From contig CAJTSB010000020.1 of NCBI GenBank assembly GCA_910578825.1, forward strand, positions 1 through 58,218: a stretch of 58,218 bases of DNA. The letters are read 5' to 3'. The DNA comes from an uncultured Lachnospiraceae bacterium (GTDB lineage: Bacteria; Bacillota; Clostridia; Lachnospirales; Lachnospiraceae). Below the pieces are notes generated by a model. That model was not told where the DNA came from. It made no database searches and saw nothing but the letters and a program-made list of their open reading frames with translations. The position numbers and the translations under genes are program-made. Shown one piece after another: positions 8,588-17,608 of this stretch (its first letter is position 1; every line of letters begins with the position of its first letter).

Positions 8588-11145
8588 TCCGCATAAATTC
8601 GCAGCCTCAGAGAAATACTCTCTTCCCCGTATTTCCGGTACAGAATCAGCACGATTGCAATGCATATCAGGAATAATGCCGTAACGCAAACTGCAAACTC
8701 CACCGCCGGATATTGAATCACGAAGTATTCCATCCGTTTCCTCATCGCTTTTCCAAGCAGGAAGAAAATTCCGCCACCCAAAACTCCGGTCAGCACGGTA
8801 ATAATCAGACTGTAGAAAATTCCTTCCAGTATCAGCATTTTCCGTAACTGTTTCCTCGTTAACCCGATGCTCTCCATCACTGCAAATTCCCTCTTTCTTA
8901 CTGTCAGACCTGTAATGGTAACATCCATATAATTGACAATGCCCATAAGCAGCAGAATCCCACATAAGGCACCCAGTACCAGACGATTGGAGACGATATA
9001 ATCCTTCATCTCCTGTAACGTATCTATTTTAAGAATTGTCTGGAGCACGCGTTCATCCAGATAACCATCTTCATAATAGCCAAATTGCTCATTATACCCG
9101 TTGACGATATTTTCCACCTCACGACTAAGTGCGAGCCTGCTGTCTGGCTGTGCCGTAATCTCCAACGAAAAATTCTGTTCGGCTGTGTTTAACTTCTGAA
9201 AGCCTTTTTCACCGATCAGAAGATAGACGATCTCGTCGCCTATCCATGTATAGTTTAATTTGGGCAAATTTTCCAGTTCAAGATCCAGATAGCCACAGAA
9301 TTCCATATCTGCTGCTTTTTTCTTGTTGACAACATTGTATATTCCCAACGACATACCAACCGTATCTTTGCTCATTTCGATCTGCGCAGGAGAAAGCATA
9401 TGGTCGTGTAGCAAAATTACGCCCTCGCCTTCTATCACCGCATCAACGTCCAGATATAGATTCTCTTTTTCGGCTAATGTTTTCAACTCTGTCAGCCATT
9501 CATCACTCGCAATCTGCACGGTGCTTGGAGCACGGTAGAAATACAGATCCAAATCAAGATCCTCTTTTCTTAACTCCAACGCCTTCTCCTCAACCAGTAC
9601 CTCCGCAAAACATCCTCGTACAACGCTGCTGCTCTCAATACCTGGGAGATTTTGTATCCTGCCAATCAACTCATCCGGGAAAATAATATGTTCTTCATAC
9701 CCTTGACAGTTATCCGATGATAATCCGGTTGTCACATAAATATCCGGTCTTTCATATTCTATCTCATTCCTTGTATCCGCGCCCCTGAAAATCATGACTA
9801 TGCCAAGCGATACAATAAATCCCAGGCTCAGGCAGGTCGCGCTGATAAAAAACCGTTTTTTAAAACGCATGATATTCCGCCACGCCATCTGCGATATTTG
9901 GAACTTCTGATTCTTCCCTGTCGCCTTTTTGCGATAATTTCCACTGTCCGCTTTTTCCATATAATTAACCGCCTCAATGGGCGTTAGTTTCACGGTACGC
10001 CGTATGGCAAGCGCAGAACTGAAAAATGTAACAACACCGCCAAAAAGAATGGACGCTGCCAAAAAAACCGGACGAAAGGTAATCATCCCCGCCGCACTTC
10101 CAAATCGATACAGGTACATTTTGGACAATAAAACCGGTAGCACAATCAGCGTAATCATTACGCCCACGATTGCGCCTGCCAGACTCCCGCGCAAAACAAC
10201 CGTTCTTACCTGCCGAAATACAATGCCCCGAAGCTGTTTTCTCGTCGTGCCAAGCGTCTTTAACAGCCCATATTGACGAGTATTCTGTTCAAAAGAAATG
10301 TGAAGTACATTATAGATAAGCAAACCTACGCAAACCAGAATAACCACTGCCAGTATCCATATGGTATCAAACCCTCCCGCCAGTATATATGCAGCATCAA
10401 ATCTTGCTGTATCCTGCCCGCGGAACTGCTGGCTCATATCCCGCATCTGAATGTCAAAATAGAGCATTTGCTCAACATCTCTTCCCTTGACCTGGTCCTT
10501 CTGCCTCAGAAACAACGTCAGATCCATATCCTCACTCTCGCAAACAGAATCTATAAATGCCTGGGAAAAATAAGCATCTGGCGGTCCATACTTTAATCTT
10601 GCAATATACTCCGTATAATATCCAGACAGAGTGAAATCGTAATACTCTACCCCTCTACTCTCGTCATTAAAAATTACCGGAATGGATACTTCCATACCTG
10701 TTTGGGGTTCAGAAATACCCAGAGTTTCCAGGGTTGCCATCGGAAGCATAATTTCCATTTCTTCCTGGGGATAATTTCCATGAATATCTGTAAACGCCGG
10801 TTTTTTTATCTTCTCCCAGGCAATATCATCCACAACCGCGCACCTTGCCTCTACTGTATCTCCAAACCGCACATACTTTCCGACATCCTTGATATAAGGA
10901 AGTTTTCTGATCTCCTCATACTGGTCCTCCGTCGCTCGCTCCAACGTCGTATTCGATACCACGCCGCGCTCCCTTGCCTCGCGCAGCATATCCATATCTA
11001 TCTTCCCGGCGGCAAAACTGAATACACAAAAGAGCGCCATAACCGCAAATGCAACTGCGCCGGTCAAAATCATATACCGCTTTCGATCCGCATAATATTC
11101 CCTGCGGGCAAGCTGCGCAACAATTTTTTTATTGTTGTTCTTCAT
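8584..11145 (-). CDS. FtsX-type ABC transporter permease (copy 2)
   Basis: 853 aa, starting at MKNNNKKIVAQ; an alternative GTG lies 9 nt upstream. It has an N-terminal TM (about 20-45), a long extracellular segment, a first FtsX domain with three TMs (about 260-395, including YGLLKTLGTTRKQLRG), then TM5, a second extracellular part, and a C-terminal FtsX domain (about 720-850, including REFAVMESIGLTRKQL). It overlaps the end of the ATPase gene by 17 nt, so it is translationally coupled. It is clearly paralogous to the permease at 11892 over its full length. It is probably a MacB/Bce-like mechanotransmission exporter acting on an antimicrobial, peptide or lipid. The substrate is unknown. Confidence 0.93.
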   Translation of the reverse strand: MKNNNKKIVAQLARREYYADRKRYMILTGAVAFAVMALFCVFSFAAGKIDMDMLREARERGVVSNTTLERATEDQYEEIRKLPYIKDVGKYVRFGDTVEARCAVVDDIAWEKIKKPAFTDIHGNYPQEEMEIMLPMATLETLGISEPQTGMEVSIPVIFNDESRGVEYYDFTLSGYYTEYIARLKYGPPDAYFSQAFIDSVCESEDMDLTLFLRQKDQVKGRDVEQMLYFDIQMRDMSQQFRGQDTARFDAAYILAGGFDTIWILAVVILVCVGLLIYNVLHISFEQNTRQYGLLKTLGTTRKQLRGIVFRQVRTVVLRGSLAGAIVGVMITLIVLPVLLSKMYLYRFGSAAGMITFRPVFLAASILFGGVVTFFSSALAIRRTVKLTPIEAVNYMEKADSGNYRKKATGKNQKFQISQMAWRNIMRFKKRFFISATCLSLGFIVSLGIVMIFRGADTRNEIEYERPDIYVTTGLSSDNCQGYEEHIIFPDELIGRIQNLPGIESSSVVRGCFAEVLVEEKALELRKEDLDLDLYFYRAPSTVQIASDEWLTELKTLAEKENLYLDVDAVIEGEGVILLHDHMLSPAQIEMSKDTVGMSLGIYNVVNKKKAADMEFCGYLDLELENLPKLNYTWIGDEIVYLLIGEKGFQKLNTAEQNFSLEITAQPDSRLALSREVENIVNGYNEQFGYYEDGYLDERVLQTILKIDTLQEMKDYIVSNRLVLGALCGILLLMGIVNYMDVTITGLTVRKREFAVMESIGLTRKQLRKMLILEGIFYSLIITVLTGVLGGGIFFLLGKAMRKRMEYFVIQYPAVEFAVCVTALFLICIAIVLILYRKYGEESISLRLRIYAD

Positions 11146-11815
11146 CCTGACCACCCCTTACCTTCCCATCTTCGATGCGAATAATATAATCTGTCATCTG
11201 GGCAATCTCCTCGTTATGCGTTACAATCACGATGGTCTGATGGAATAAAGCAGCGCTGGATTTCATAAGGCCTACGACCTCCGTGCCCGTAACGGAATCA
11301 AGGTTTCCGGTCGGCTCATCGGCAAGAATCACCGCTGGTTTGGTAGACAGCGCCCTGGCAATCGCCACCCTCTGCTGCTGCCCACCGGAAAGCATATGCG
11401 GCATACTGTCCAGCTTTTCACGCAGTTTCAAGGTCTCAATAATGCTCTCCAGGAACATCTCATCTACTTCTCTCCCATCCAGTTTCAGCGGCAGCACGAT
11501 ATTTTCATAGACATTCAGAACCGGAACCAGGTTGTAATTCTGAAATACAAATCCAATATTTCTTCTTCGAAAAACCGTCAATTCATCATTCCGCAAATTT
11601 CCAACGTCTTCACCCCGGACAATCACCTCGCCCTCCGTAGGATAATCCAGACCACCCAGCATATTCAAAAGCGTTGTCTTTCCGCTTCCGGACGAACCTG
11701 TAATGGAAACAAACGCGCCGTCCTCTATCGAAATGGAAACTCCATCCAATGCCCGCACTTCGCCTGATGGCGTCTGATAAATTTTCTTTAATCCTCTTGT
11801 CTCTAATACATTCAT
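11129..11815 (-). CDS. ABC transporter ATP-binding protein, MacB/LolD type
   Basis: 228 aa. Walker A is GSSGSGKTT (about residues 37-45), the Q-loop is followed by NYNLVPVLNVYENI, the signature is LSGGQQQRVAIARAL, Walker B is VILADEPTGNLDS, and the H-loop is in VIVTHNEE. Its sequence is that of the LolD/MacB/BceA group, which pairs with FtsX permeases. It lies between two permease genes, so the two paralogues may share it as a heterodimeric permease pair (inference). It overlaps the start of the downstream permease and carries its own promoter with a response-regulator-type operator. Confidence 0.95.
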   Translation of the reverse strand: MNVLETRGLKKIYQTPSGEVRALDGVSISIEDGAFVSITGSSGSGKTTLLNMLGGLDYPTEGEVIVRGEDVGNLRNDELTVFRRRNIGFVFQNYNLVPVLNVYENIVLPLKLDGREVDEMFLESIIETLKLREKLDSMPHMLSGGQQQRVAIARALSTKPAVILADEPTGNLDSVTGTEVVGLMKSSAALFHQTIVIVTHNEEIAQMTDYIIRIEDGKVRGGQDEEQQ

Positions 11816-11848
11816 CTCTATCCCTCCTGCTCTTTCTATGATAATTTA

Positions 11849-11881
11849 ATTCTATCAGGAACTTCTTACAATCTCCTTACA
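11849..11881 (-). promoter_or_regulatory. Response-regulator operator and promoter of ATPase-permease 2
   Basis: On the minus strand, two TGTAAG copies sit at 11876-11881 and 11865-11870 (period 11 bp). They are followed 10 bp later by the -10 box TAGAAT (11849-11854). The same arrangement with the same distances occurs at 14521-14554. OmpR-family regulators bind such 11-bp-period direct repeats. The repeat occupies the -35 region, which suggests activation by the adjacent regulator (inference). Confidence 0.75.
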
Positions 11882-11891
11882 TTTCCCCACT

Positions 11892-14489
11892 TTAATCTGC
11901 ATAAATACGCAGCCTCAGGGAAATACTCTCCTCCCCGTATTTCCGGTACAGAAACAGCACAATTGCAATACATGACAGGAACAATGTGATAACACAGCCT
12001 GCAAATTCCACAATCGGATATTGTATCACAAAATATTCCATCTTTTGCCTCATAAACATTCCGACCAGGAAGAAAATCCCTCCTCCCAGGACTCCGGTCA
12101 GTATGGAAATTATCAGGCTATAGAAAATCCCCTCCAGAATCAGCATTTTCTTAAGCTGCCTCCTGGTAAGTCCGATGCTCTCCATCACTGCAAATTCCTT
12201 CTTCCGAACCATCAGGCCCGTGATGGTAACATCCATGTAATTGACAATTCCCATAAGGAGCAGAACTGCACACAAAGCTCCCAGCACCAGTCGATTGGCG
12301 ACAATATAATCCTTCATCTCCTGCAGCGTATCTATTTTAAGCAAAATGTCCAGCATGAGCGGATCCCAATATCCATATTTTTGATACTTATCATATCCTT
12401 CCGGCGGTATAAACTTCCGGTTATACTCTTCCACCAGTTTTTCTACCTCACGGCTCAAAGCAACCCGGCTGCCTGGCTGCGCATCGATAAATATATGAAA
12501 ATTCTGCTCCCTCGCCTTGATATTCCGGAATCCTTTTTCACTGACAAGAAGATAGACGTCGTGATCTGATTTATTCGTATAAAGTATCTCCGGCAGACCT
12601 TCCTGCTGTAAATCCAGATAACCGCAGAAACGCATATCCTTCGTCTTTTGCTTGCTCACAATATCGTAAATGCCCAGCGTCATGCCAACCGTGTCCTTAC
12701 TCATCTCTATCTGTGTGGGTGAAAGCGCATGGTCATGCAGAAGAATCACACCTTCGCCTTCCATCACCGCGTCCACATCCAGGTACAATCCCTGTTCCTG
12801 TGCAAATGTTTTTAAGCGGGCAAAATATTCATCGCTCAAAATCTGCACGGTACTCGGATAGCTGTATGAATAAATATCCAGCCACATATCCTCCCTTCTT
12901 AAGTCAAGCGCCTTTTCATCCACTCTCACCTCCACAAAACCGCCACGCGCAATATCGCTTTCTTCGATTCCGGGAAAGGACTCTATCTTATGCAGGAGTT
13001 CATCCGGGAACAACGTATCCTCAGCATGATTCTCAAAAACACCCGCACACTCGAACGCCGATACCATGGTACTGACATTAATATCCCAATACTTATGTTC
13101 TATCTCATTTCTCGTATCCGTACCCCTGGAAATCATGACAATTGCAAGCGATGCAATAAACCCCAGACTCAGGCAGAATGCGCTGATGAAAAACCGCTTT
13201 TTAAATCGTATGATATTCCGCCACGCCATCCGGGATAATTGGAACTTCTGTTTTCCATTCTTTCCTGTCGTCCTCCCCTGATAACGTATGTCCGCTTTTT
13301 CCATATAACTGACCGCCTCGATGGGCGTCAGTTTCACGGTACGCCGTATGGCAAGCGCAGAACTCAAAAATGTAACGATGCTGCTGAAAAGGACAGAGGC
13401 AATCAGAAGAACCGGACGGAACGTAATCATACCTGCCGCACTGCCAATCCGATACAGGTACATTTGGGACAATAAAACGGGAATCACGAGCAGCGCAACC
13501 AACACGCCTGCTGCCGCACCAGTCAGGCTCCCAAAGAAAACTGTCCTTCTTACCTGCCAGAAGACAATGCCCCGAAGCTGTTTCCTCGTCGTACCCAGTG
13601 TTTTCAAAAGACCATATTGACGAATATTTCGCTCAAAAGAAATATGGAGCACGTTATAGATAAGCAACCCCACGCTGATTAAAATAACCACTGCCAGTAT
13701 CAAAATGGTATCAAATCCTCCCGCCAGTGCAAACATCGCCTGTCCACCTGCCGTAATCTCCCCCAGAAACTGCTGGCTCGTATCCCGCATTTCAATGTCC
13801 GCATAGAGGCGGTTCTCCACTACCCTTCCCGCAATCCGGTCATCCTGCCTTAAGTACAGCGTAGCATCCAGTTCCTCATCCCCAAAAATGGAATCCACAA
13901 ACGCCTGAGAAAAAAATGCGTCCGGCGGCCCATACTGCAGGGTAGCAATATACTCCGTATAATAACCGGAGAGAATAAAGTCATACTTTTTTGTACCAAG
14001 ACTTTTATCAAAAAAGCTTACAGACCCCGACAGTTTCATGCCAACCTGAGGATCGGAAATCCCCGAGGCCTTCAGCGTTCGCATAGGGAGCATAACCTCC
14101 ATTTCTTCCTGCGGATATTTCCCATGGATATCCGTAAACGCCGGTTTCTTTATCTTCTCCCAGGCGACTTCATCCGCAACCGTACACCTTGCCTGCAGCG
14201 TACTCCCAAACCGCACGCATTTCCCGACATCCCTGATATAGGGAAGTTTGCGTATCTTTTCATACTGCTCCTGTGTTGCCCGCTCCAGTGTCGTATTCGA
14301 TACCACACCGCACGTCCTCGCCTCGCGCAGCATATCCGTATCTATCTTGCCGGCGGCAAAACTGAATACACAAAAAAGAGTCATAACCGCAAATGCAATT
14401 GCAGCGGTCAGAATCATGTGCCGCCTTCTGTCCGCATAATATTCTTCCTTTGCAATCTGCGCTATGACCTTTTTATTGTTATTTTTCAT
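11892..14489 (-). CDS. FtsX-type ABC transporter permease (copy 1)
   Basis: 865 aa, starting at MKNNNKKVIAQIAK with GGAGGG placed 6 nt upstream; ATGs further upstream are less well placed. The layout is the same as its paralogue: TM1 at about 20-45, FtsX core 1 with YGLLKTLGTTRKQLRG at about 290-305, TM5 near residue 440, and a C-terminal FtsX core with KEFAVMESIGLTRRQLKK. The membrane cores are nearly identical to the second copy, while the extracellular regions (about 50-250 and 460-700) have diverged more. This suggests duplication followed by change of ligand surface. The gene has its own operator-promoter and no dedicated ATPase other than the one just downstream. Confidence 0.93.
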   Translation of the reverse strand: MKNNNKKVIAQIAKEEYYADRRRHMILTAAIAFAVMTLFCVFSFAAGKIDTDMLREARTCGVVSNTTLERATQEQYEKIRKLPYIRDVGKCVRFGSTLQARCTVADEVAWEKIKKPAFTDIHGKYPQEEMEVMLPMRTLKASGISDPQVGMKLSGSVSFFDKSLGTKKYDFILSGYYTEYIATLQYGPPDAFFSQAFVDSIFGDEELDATLYLRQDDRIAGRVVENRLYADIEMRDTSQQFLGEITAGGQAMFALAGGFDTILILAVVILISVGLLIYNVLHISFERNIRQYGLLKTLGTTRKQLRGIVFWQVRRTVFFGSLTGAAAGVLVALLVIPVLLSQMYLYRIGSAAGMITFRPVLLIASVLFSSIVTFLSSALAIRRTVKLTPIEAVSYMEKADIRYQGRTTGKNGKQKFQLSRMAWRNIIRFKKRFFISAFCLSLGFIASLAIVMISRGTDTRNEIEHKYWDINVSTMVSAFECAGVFENHAEDTLFPDELLHKIESFPGIEESDIARGGFVEVRVDEKALDLRREDMWLDIYSYSYPSTVQILSDEYFARLKTFAQEQGLYLDVDAVMEGEGVILLHDHALSPTQIEMSKDTVGMTLGIYDIVSKQKTKDMRFCGYLDLQQEGLPEILYTNKSDHDVYLLVSEKGFRNIKAREQNFHIFIDAQPGSRVALSREVEKLVEEYNRKFIPPEGYDKYQKYGYWDPLMLDILLKIDTLQEMKDYIVANRLVLGALCAVLLLMGIVNYMDVTITGLMVRKKEFAVMESIGLTRRQLKKMLILEGIFYSLIISILTGVLGGGIFFLVGMFMRQKMEYFVIQYPIVEFAGCVITLFLSCIAIVLFLYRKYGEESISLRLRIYAD

Positions 14490-14520
14490 TTCCATCCCTC
14501 CTGTCCTCTGTGATAATTCC

Positions 14521-14554
14521 ATTCTAACAGGAAGTTCTTACAATCTTCTTACAT
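14521..14554 (-). promoter_or_regulatory. Response-regulator operator and promoter of permease 1
   Basis: On the minus strand, TGTAAG copies at 14548-14553 and 14537-14542 (period 11 bp) precede a TAGAAT -10 box at 14521-14526 by 10 bp. The site is near-identical to the one before the ATPase gene and lies directly downstream of the histidine kinase gene. Confidence 0.75.
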
Positions 14555-14566
14555 TTTTGAAATTTT

Positions 14567-15403
14567 TCAGGGCAGGAAAATTGAAATTTCAAGCCCCGGA
14601 CTTTTCCTTTTGGCCTTCACAAAACCGCCATGCATCAGCACAATTTCCCGTGTGAGATAAAGACCTAACCCGAATCCCGGCTGCCCATCGGTCTCCTTTC
14701 CCCGATAAAACCTCTGAAAAATCCGCCCTTCCTCCCCCTCTGCAATTCCAATCCCGCTGTCTGTTACGGAAATCCGCGTATACATTTCATTCTGAGCGGC
14801 AGACACCCATATTACAGAATCCATCGGTGAATATTTCACGCTGTTTTCCAGCATGTTATAAATAGCCTCCCCAAGCCAGTTGCCGTCATGGGGAGCCTCT
14901 AATTTCTCTTCCAGGGATAAATCAATAAAAATCCGTTTCTCATCCGCTGCTTTTTTCACCTGCAGGATACACTGCATAATTGTCCCACAGAGCGCAGTGG
15001 CGTCCGGTTTAACCTGAATAATCCGACTCTCCAGCCTTGCCATCTTGATAAAGCTTTCGGTCAGGAAATGCAGTTGGGATTCTGTATTTTTCAATATCTC
15101 AAGATATTCCTGTCTTTCCGAATCACATCCGGCAGCCCCCAGAAGTTCCAGATAGCTCTCGATATTTGCCAGAGGAGTCCGCATCTGATGCGCTATCTCA
15201 GCGATTAATTCACGGACATCATCGCGTTCTTTGATTAATTGACTTTCGCTGCCACGTATTTTTTCCGACAACCGTAATAACTGATACTGAATTTTGGACG
15301 GAAGCTCATCTTTGTAAGATAAGGAAATATCCAGCTCATCACCATTTATGAGTTTTTCCAGCACCATCGAAAACGTCTCCAGTTCTTTTCTCCTACGAAA
15401 CAT
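14567..15403 (-). CDS. Sensor histidine kinase, soluble type
   Basis: 278 aa. The ATG with GGAGAG 6 nt upstream is preferred; an in-frame GTG 6 nt earlier overlaps the regulator stop codon (GTGA). No membrane segment is visible. Residues 1-60 are followed by a HisKA H-box (IAHQMRTPLANIESYLELL), an N-box (MLENSVKYSP), DSGIGI, an F-box (IFQRFYRGK) and a G2 box (GFGLGLYLTREIV). Without its own sensor domain it probably detects the state of the membrane permeases, as described for Bce-type modules (inference). It is cotranscribed with the response regulator. Confidence 0.93.
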   Translation of the reverse strand: MFRRRKELETFSMVLEKLINGDELDISLSYKDELPSKIQYQLLRLSEKIRGSESQLIKERDDVRELIAEIAHQMRTPLANIESYLELLGAAGCDSERQEYLEILKNTESQLHFLTESFIKMARLESRIIQVKPDATALCGTIMQCILQVKKAADEKRIFIDLSLEEKLEAPHDGNWLGEAIYNMLENSVKYSPMDSVIWVSAAQNEMYTRISVTDSGIGIAEGEEGRIFQRFYRGKETDGQPGFGLGLYLTREIVLMHGGFVKAKRKSPGLEISIFLP

Positions 15404-15405
15404 TG

Positions 15406-16080
15406 TCACTCTCCAAATGTATAACCAAGACCAAACACATTTTTTATATAGACCGGATTTGCCGGGTCCGGTTCGATTTTTTTCCGCAACCGGAAAAGCG
15501 TGACATTGACAGTATTCTCTTCCACGAACGCCCCCTGAACATCCCAGATTTGTTCCAGTATCATCTGTTTGGTAATCACTTTTTTCCTGTTGCGCGCAAG
15601 TAACACAAGAAGATCGTATTCTTTGTTCGTAAGATTGATTGTCTTTCCCCGGCTCATTACCTGTTTGCGCTCATAATCAATGCTCAAATCTTCATAACAA
15701 AATAACTTTGTATTTTCTTCTCCCGTCCTTCTCAAAACCGCCTGCGCATGTTTGAGCAGAACCGCCATGGGAAACGGTTTCACGAGATAATCGTCCGCCC
15801 CGCAGTCAAATGCACGGATCATGTCCTCCTCGTCGTCCCGCGCAGTCAGGAAGATAACCGGAATTTCTCTACTATTTTGCACCTGACGACAAAGGGAAAA
15901 TCCATCCCCATCTGGAAGTCCGATATCAACGATCATAAGCGCTGCGCCATCTTCCAGTAATCCCTGTGCCTCTTGCATGGACAATGCTCCCGCCGCCTCA
16001 TAACCGGCATTTGTAAACGCCTTGCACACCGCCCGGTTTAATAACGTGTCATCTTCAACAATAATCACTTTATTCTTCAA
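15406..16080 (-). CDS. OmpR-family response regulator (TTG start)
   Basis: 224 aa. The receiver domain (1-115) has the acidic pocket VEDD, the phosphoacceptor Asp in MIVDIGLPDGDG and the Lys in LVKPFP. A winged-helix DNA-binding domain (about 130-224) ends EENTVNVTLFRLRKKIEP...GLGYTFGE. The conserved N-terminus MKNKVIIVEDD begins at a TTG codon that lies inside the last codons of the upstream Dabb gene (11-nt overlap), with GGAG about 11 nt upstream. It is the likely binder of the duplicated TGTAAG operators upstream of the permease genes. Confidence 0.93.
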   Translation of the reverse strand: MKNKVIIVEDDTLLNRAVCKAFTNAGYEAAGALSMQEAQGLLEDGAALMIVDIGLPDGDGFSLCRQVQNSREIPVIFLTARDDEEDMIRAFDCGADDYLVKPFPMAVLLKHAQAVLRRTGEENTKLFCYEDLSIDYERKQVMSRGKTINLTNKEYDLLVLLARNRKKVITKQMILEQIWDVQGAFVEENTVNVTLFRLRKKIEPDPANPVYIKNVFGLGYTFGE

Positions 16081-16372
16081 AATCCATACAACTCCTTGTC
16101 ATCGTATAAGGCCGAACTTTCCCATCGGCAACCGCCACATGCGCGGGGTGATTTGCATATACCTTCAAGGCCTCTTCACTTTCAAATGCGGAATCCAGCA
16201 TCAAATCCATATTTGAACTTGCAAGCCCCAGCGTATGAACCCGAATATCCAAAAGTCCCGGAATCTGACCTTTGAGCCCCTCCAGTCCTTCTTTGATTCC
16301 ATTTTTGATTTTAAGCGCCTCTTCCTCAGAATATCCGTCTTTGAGTTTCCACAAAATAATATGTTTTACCAT
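16070..16372 (-). CDS. Dabb (stress-responsive A/B barrel) domain protein
   Basis: 100 aa, starting at MVKHIILWKLKDGY; the longer upstream reading frame lacks a ribosome site. The single small alpha+beta barrel domain shows the family motifs HIILWKLKDG, GLASSNMDLMLDSAFESEEAL and YANHPAHVAVADGKVRPYTMTRSCMDFE. Dabb proteins are dimeric; some are enzymes, but most have unknown roles. It overlaps the response regulator gene by 11 nt, so it is probably cotranslated. A functional link to the sensor system is possible but unproven. Confidence 0.9.
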   Translation of the reverse strand: MVKHIILWKLKDGYSEEEALKIKNGIKEGLEGLKGQIPGLLDIRVHTLGLASSNMDLMLDSAFESEEALKVYANHPAHVAVADGKVRPYTMTRSCMDFEE

Positions 16373-16579
16373 TGTTTTCTCCTTTTCTCTGATCCACTTT
16401 AAGCATCCTGATCCACGCCTGATCCTGCTTGTATCATACATGATACAGACAGGATTTGCAATAAATACCAGATGGAAACGCCAAAATCAAAATCAATGCT
16501 ATTATTATCTCCTCCTGAAGAACCGATAAACATAATAATAAAATCTGTTATTATCAATTCTGACATATGGAGGATGAAA

Positions 16580-16819
16580 ATGGCTACCGATGTAAAAACC
16601 GTATTGGATTCCATGGAAAATGCCCTGCGGCTGCAAATTCAGGCAAACGCAGAGAGACGTTCTGCCAAAGCTGAACGCGAAGAAAAAGAATTTATGGAAA
16701 AGCTGGCGCAGAAAGCTGCCAGCAGAACCGAGCTTGAGGCAAAAGCTGCAGGCGTTAAGGGAACACAGGACGCCGTGCGCCGTGACCAGCTTATGATGCT
16801 TATGATGGCAGGATTTTAA
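16580..16819 (+). CDS. Small charged helical protein, unknown function
   Basis: 79 aa, starting MATDVKTVLDSMENAL, with GGAGG 6 nt before the ATG. It is almost entirely helical, with alternating Lys, Glu, Arg and Ala (AERRSAKAEREEKEFMEKL), so a coiled coil is likely. It ends in a Met-rich, weakly hydrophobic tail (LMMLMMAGF). There are no cysteines, no TM segment and no recognised family. It stands alone on the plus strand between minus-strand operons and is followed by a strong hairpin. Expression is supported only by the ribosome site and by codon-like composition. Confidence 0.7.
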   Translation: MATDVKTVLDSMENALRLQIQANAERRSAKAEREEKEFMEKLAQKAASRTELEAKAAGVKGTQDAVRRDQLMMLMMAGF

Positions 16820-16881
16820 CTCTATTTGCCGCTATTAGCATTTCGCTTTTGTCGTCAGAAAAGCGATTCATTTTATCGACA

Positions 16882-16925
16882 ATCACCCACACCGCCATGC
16901 AAATTATTCCGGCGGCGTGGGTGAT
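16882..16925. terminator. Hairpin between convergent genes
   Basis: The 15-bp arms ATCACCCACACCGCC (16882-16896) and GGCGGCGTGGGTGAT (16911-16925) pair with one G-U, leaving a 14-nt loop. There is no long T-run on either side. Its position between convergent genes argues for transcription termination. Confidence 0.55.
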
Positions 16926-16931
16926 TTGACT

Positions 16932-17468
16932 TTAATTCATCAGGGCGCGCAGCAGAATAATATGATATTCCTCGTCCTTAATGATTCTTGCCAGTACACG
17001 ATTGACGCAATCATCTTTTATCATCTTCATATGCGCCTCATACTGATTGATTGCCGCTTTTTCCGACTCAATATCTGCAAGCAGCATACTTTTTACCTGC
17101 GCCGGTATATTCAGGCATTCCGGCGTCCACATTTTCTTTCTTCCGTCACGGTATTTCGCCGTATAATCAATATTTCCTCCCAACAGGACGATCAATTCTC
17201 CTAATTTCTGCAAATGCATCATCTCTGCCATTGCAATACCAATAAGCGTCTTTGCCATAGAACAGTCTCCACAGGAAATACGGTTCTCATTATTGATATA
17301 TTGGGTGATGGCTGACAACTCTGACACCGCTCCGCAATAATCAATACTAAGCAGGTTCGCATACGCCGGATTCTTCTCCCTCACCTGAATCGGCGGATAC
17401 GGCAAATCCATCATAATCGGCTGAACTCCCGCAAAACTACAATTATTTACAATCACACTTTCTCCCAT
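16932..17468 (-). CDS. Ferritin-like (di-iron) domain protein
   Basis: 178 aa, starting at MGESVIVNN (GAGGAG 9 nt upstream); the longer frame adds an unsupported N-terminus. The four-helix-bundle pattern shows metal-ligand-like residues: AITQYINNE (helix 1), AMAEMMHLQKLGELI with ExxH (helix 2), DIESEKAAINQYEAHMKMI (helix 3) and IIKDEEYHIILL with ExxxH-type spacing (helix 4). This matches the rubrerythrin/ferritin-like superfamily in clostridia, where such proteins handle peroxide or iron. A manganese-catalase/CotJC relationship is possible. It is monocistronic by position. Confidence 0.8.
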   Translation of the reverse strand: MGESVIVNNCSFAGVQPIMMDLPYPPIQVREKNPAYANLLSIDYCGAVSELSAITQYINNENRISCGDCSMAKTLIGIAMAEMMHLQKLGELIVLLGGNIDYTAKYRDGRKKMWTPECLNIPAQVKSMLLADIESEKAAINQYEAHMKMIKDDCVNRVLARIIKDEEYHIILLRALMN

Positions 17469-17561
17469 ACACAGATTCTCCTCACACATGATTAATTCAG
17501 AAACAATATATGATGTTTCTATGATAATATATTGTATTTTTCTCATACTGTGCATAGACAA

Positions 17562-17600
17562 ACGCCGCAAAACCATTTTCACAATGATTCTGCGACGCCA
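17562..17600 (-). terminator. Predicted terminator of the fibronectin-domain gene
   Basis: A long imperfect hairpin pairs ACGCCGCAAAACCATT (from 17562) with AATGATTCTGCGACGC (to about 17598), with a few mismatches or wobbles and a short loop. It lies just after the stop codon of the gene on the minus strand and is followed there by GTTTGTC. The T-run is weak. Confidence 0.5.
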
Positions 17601-17608
17601 TAAAATTA

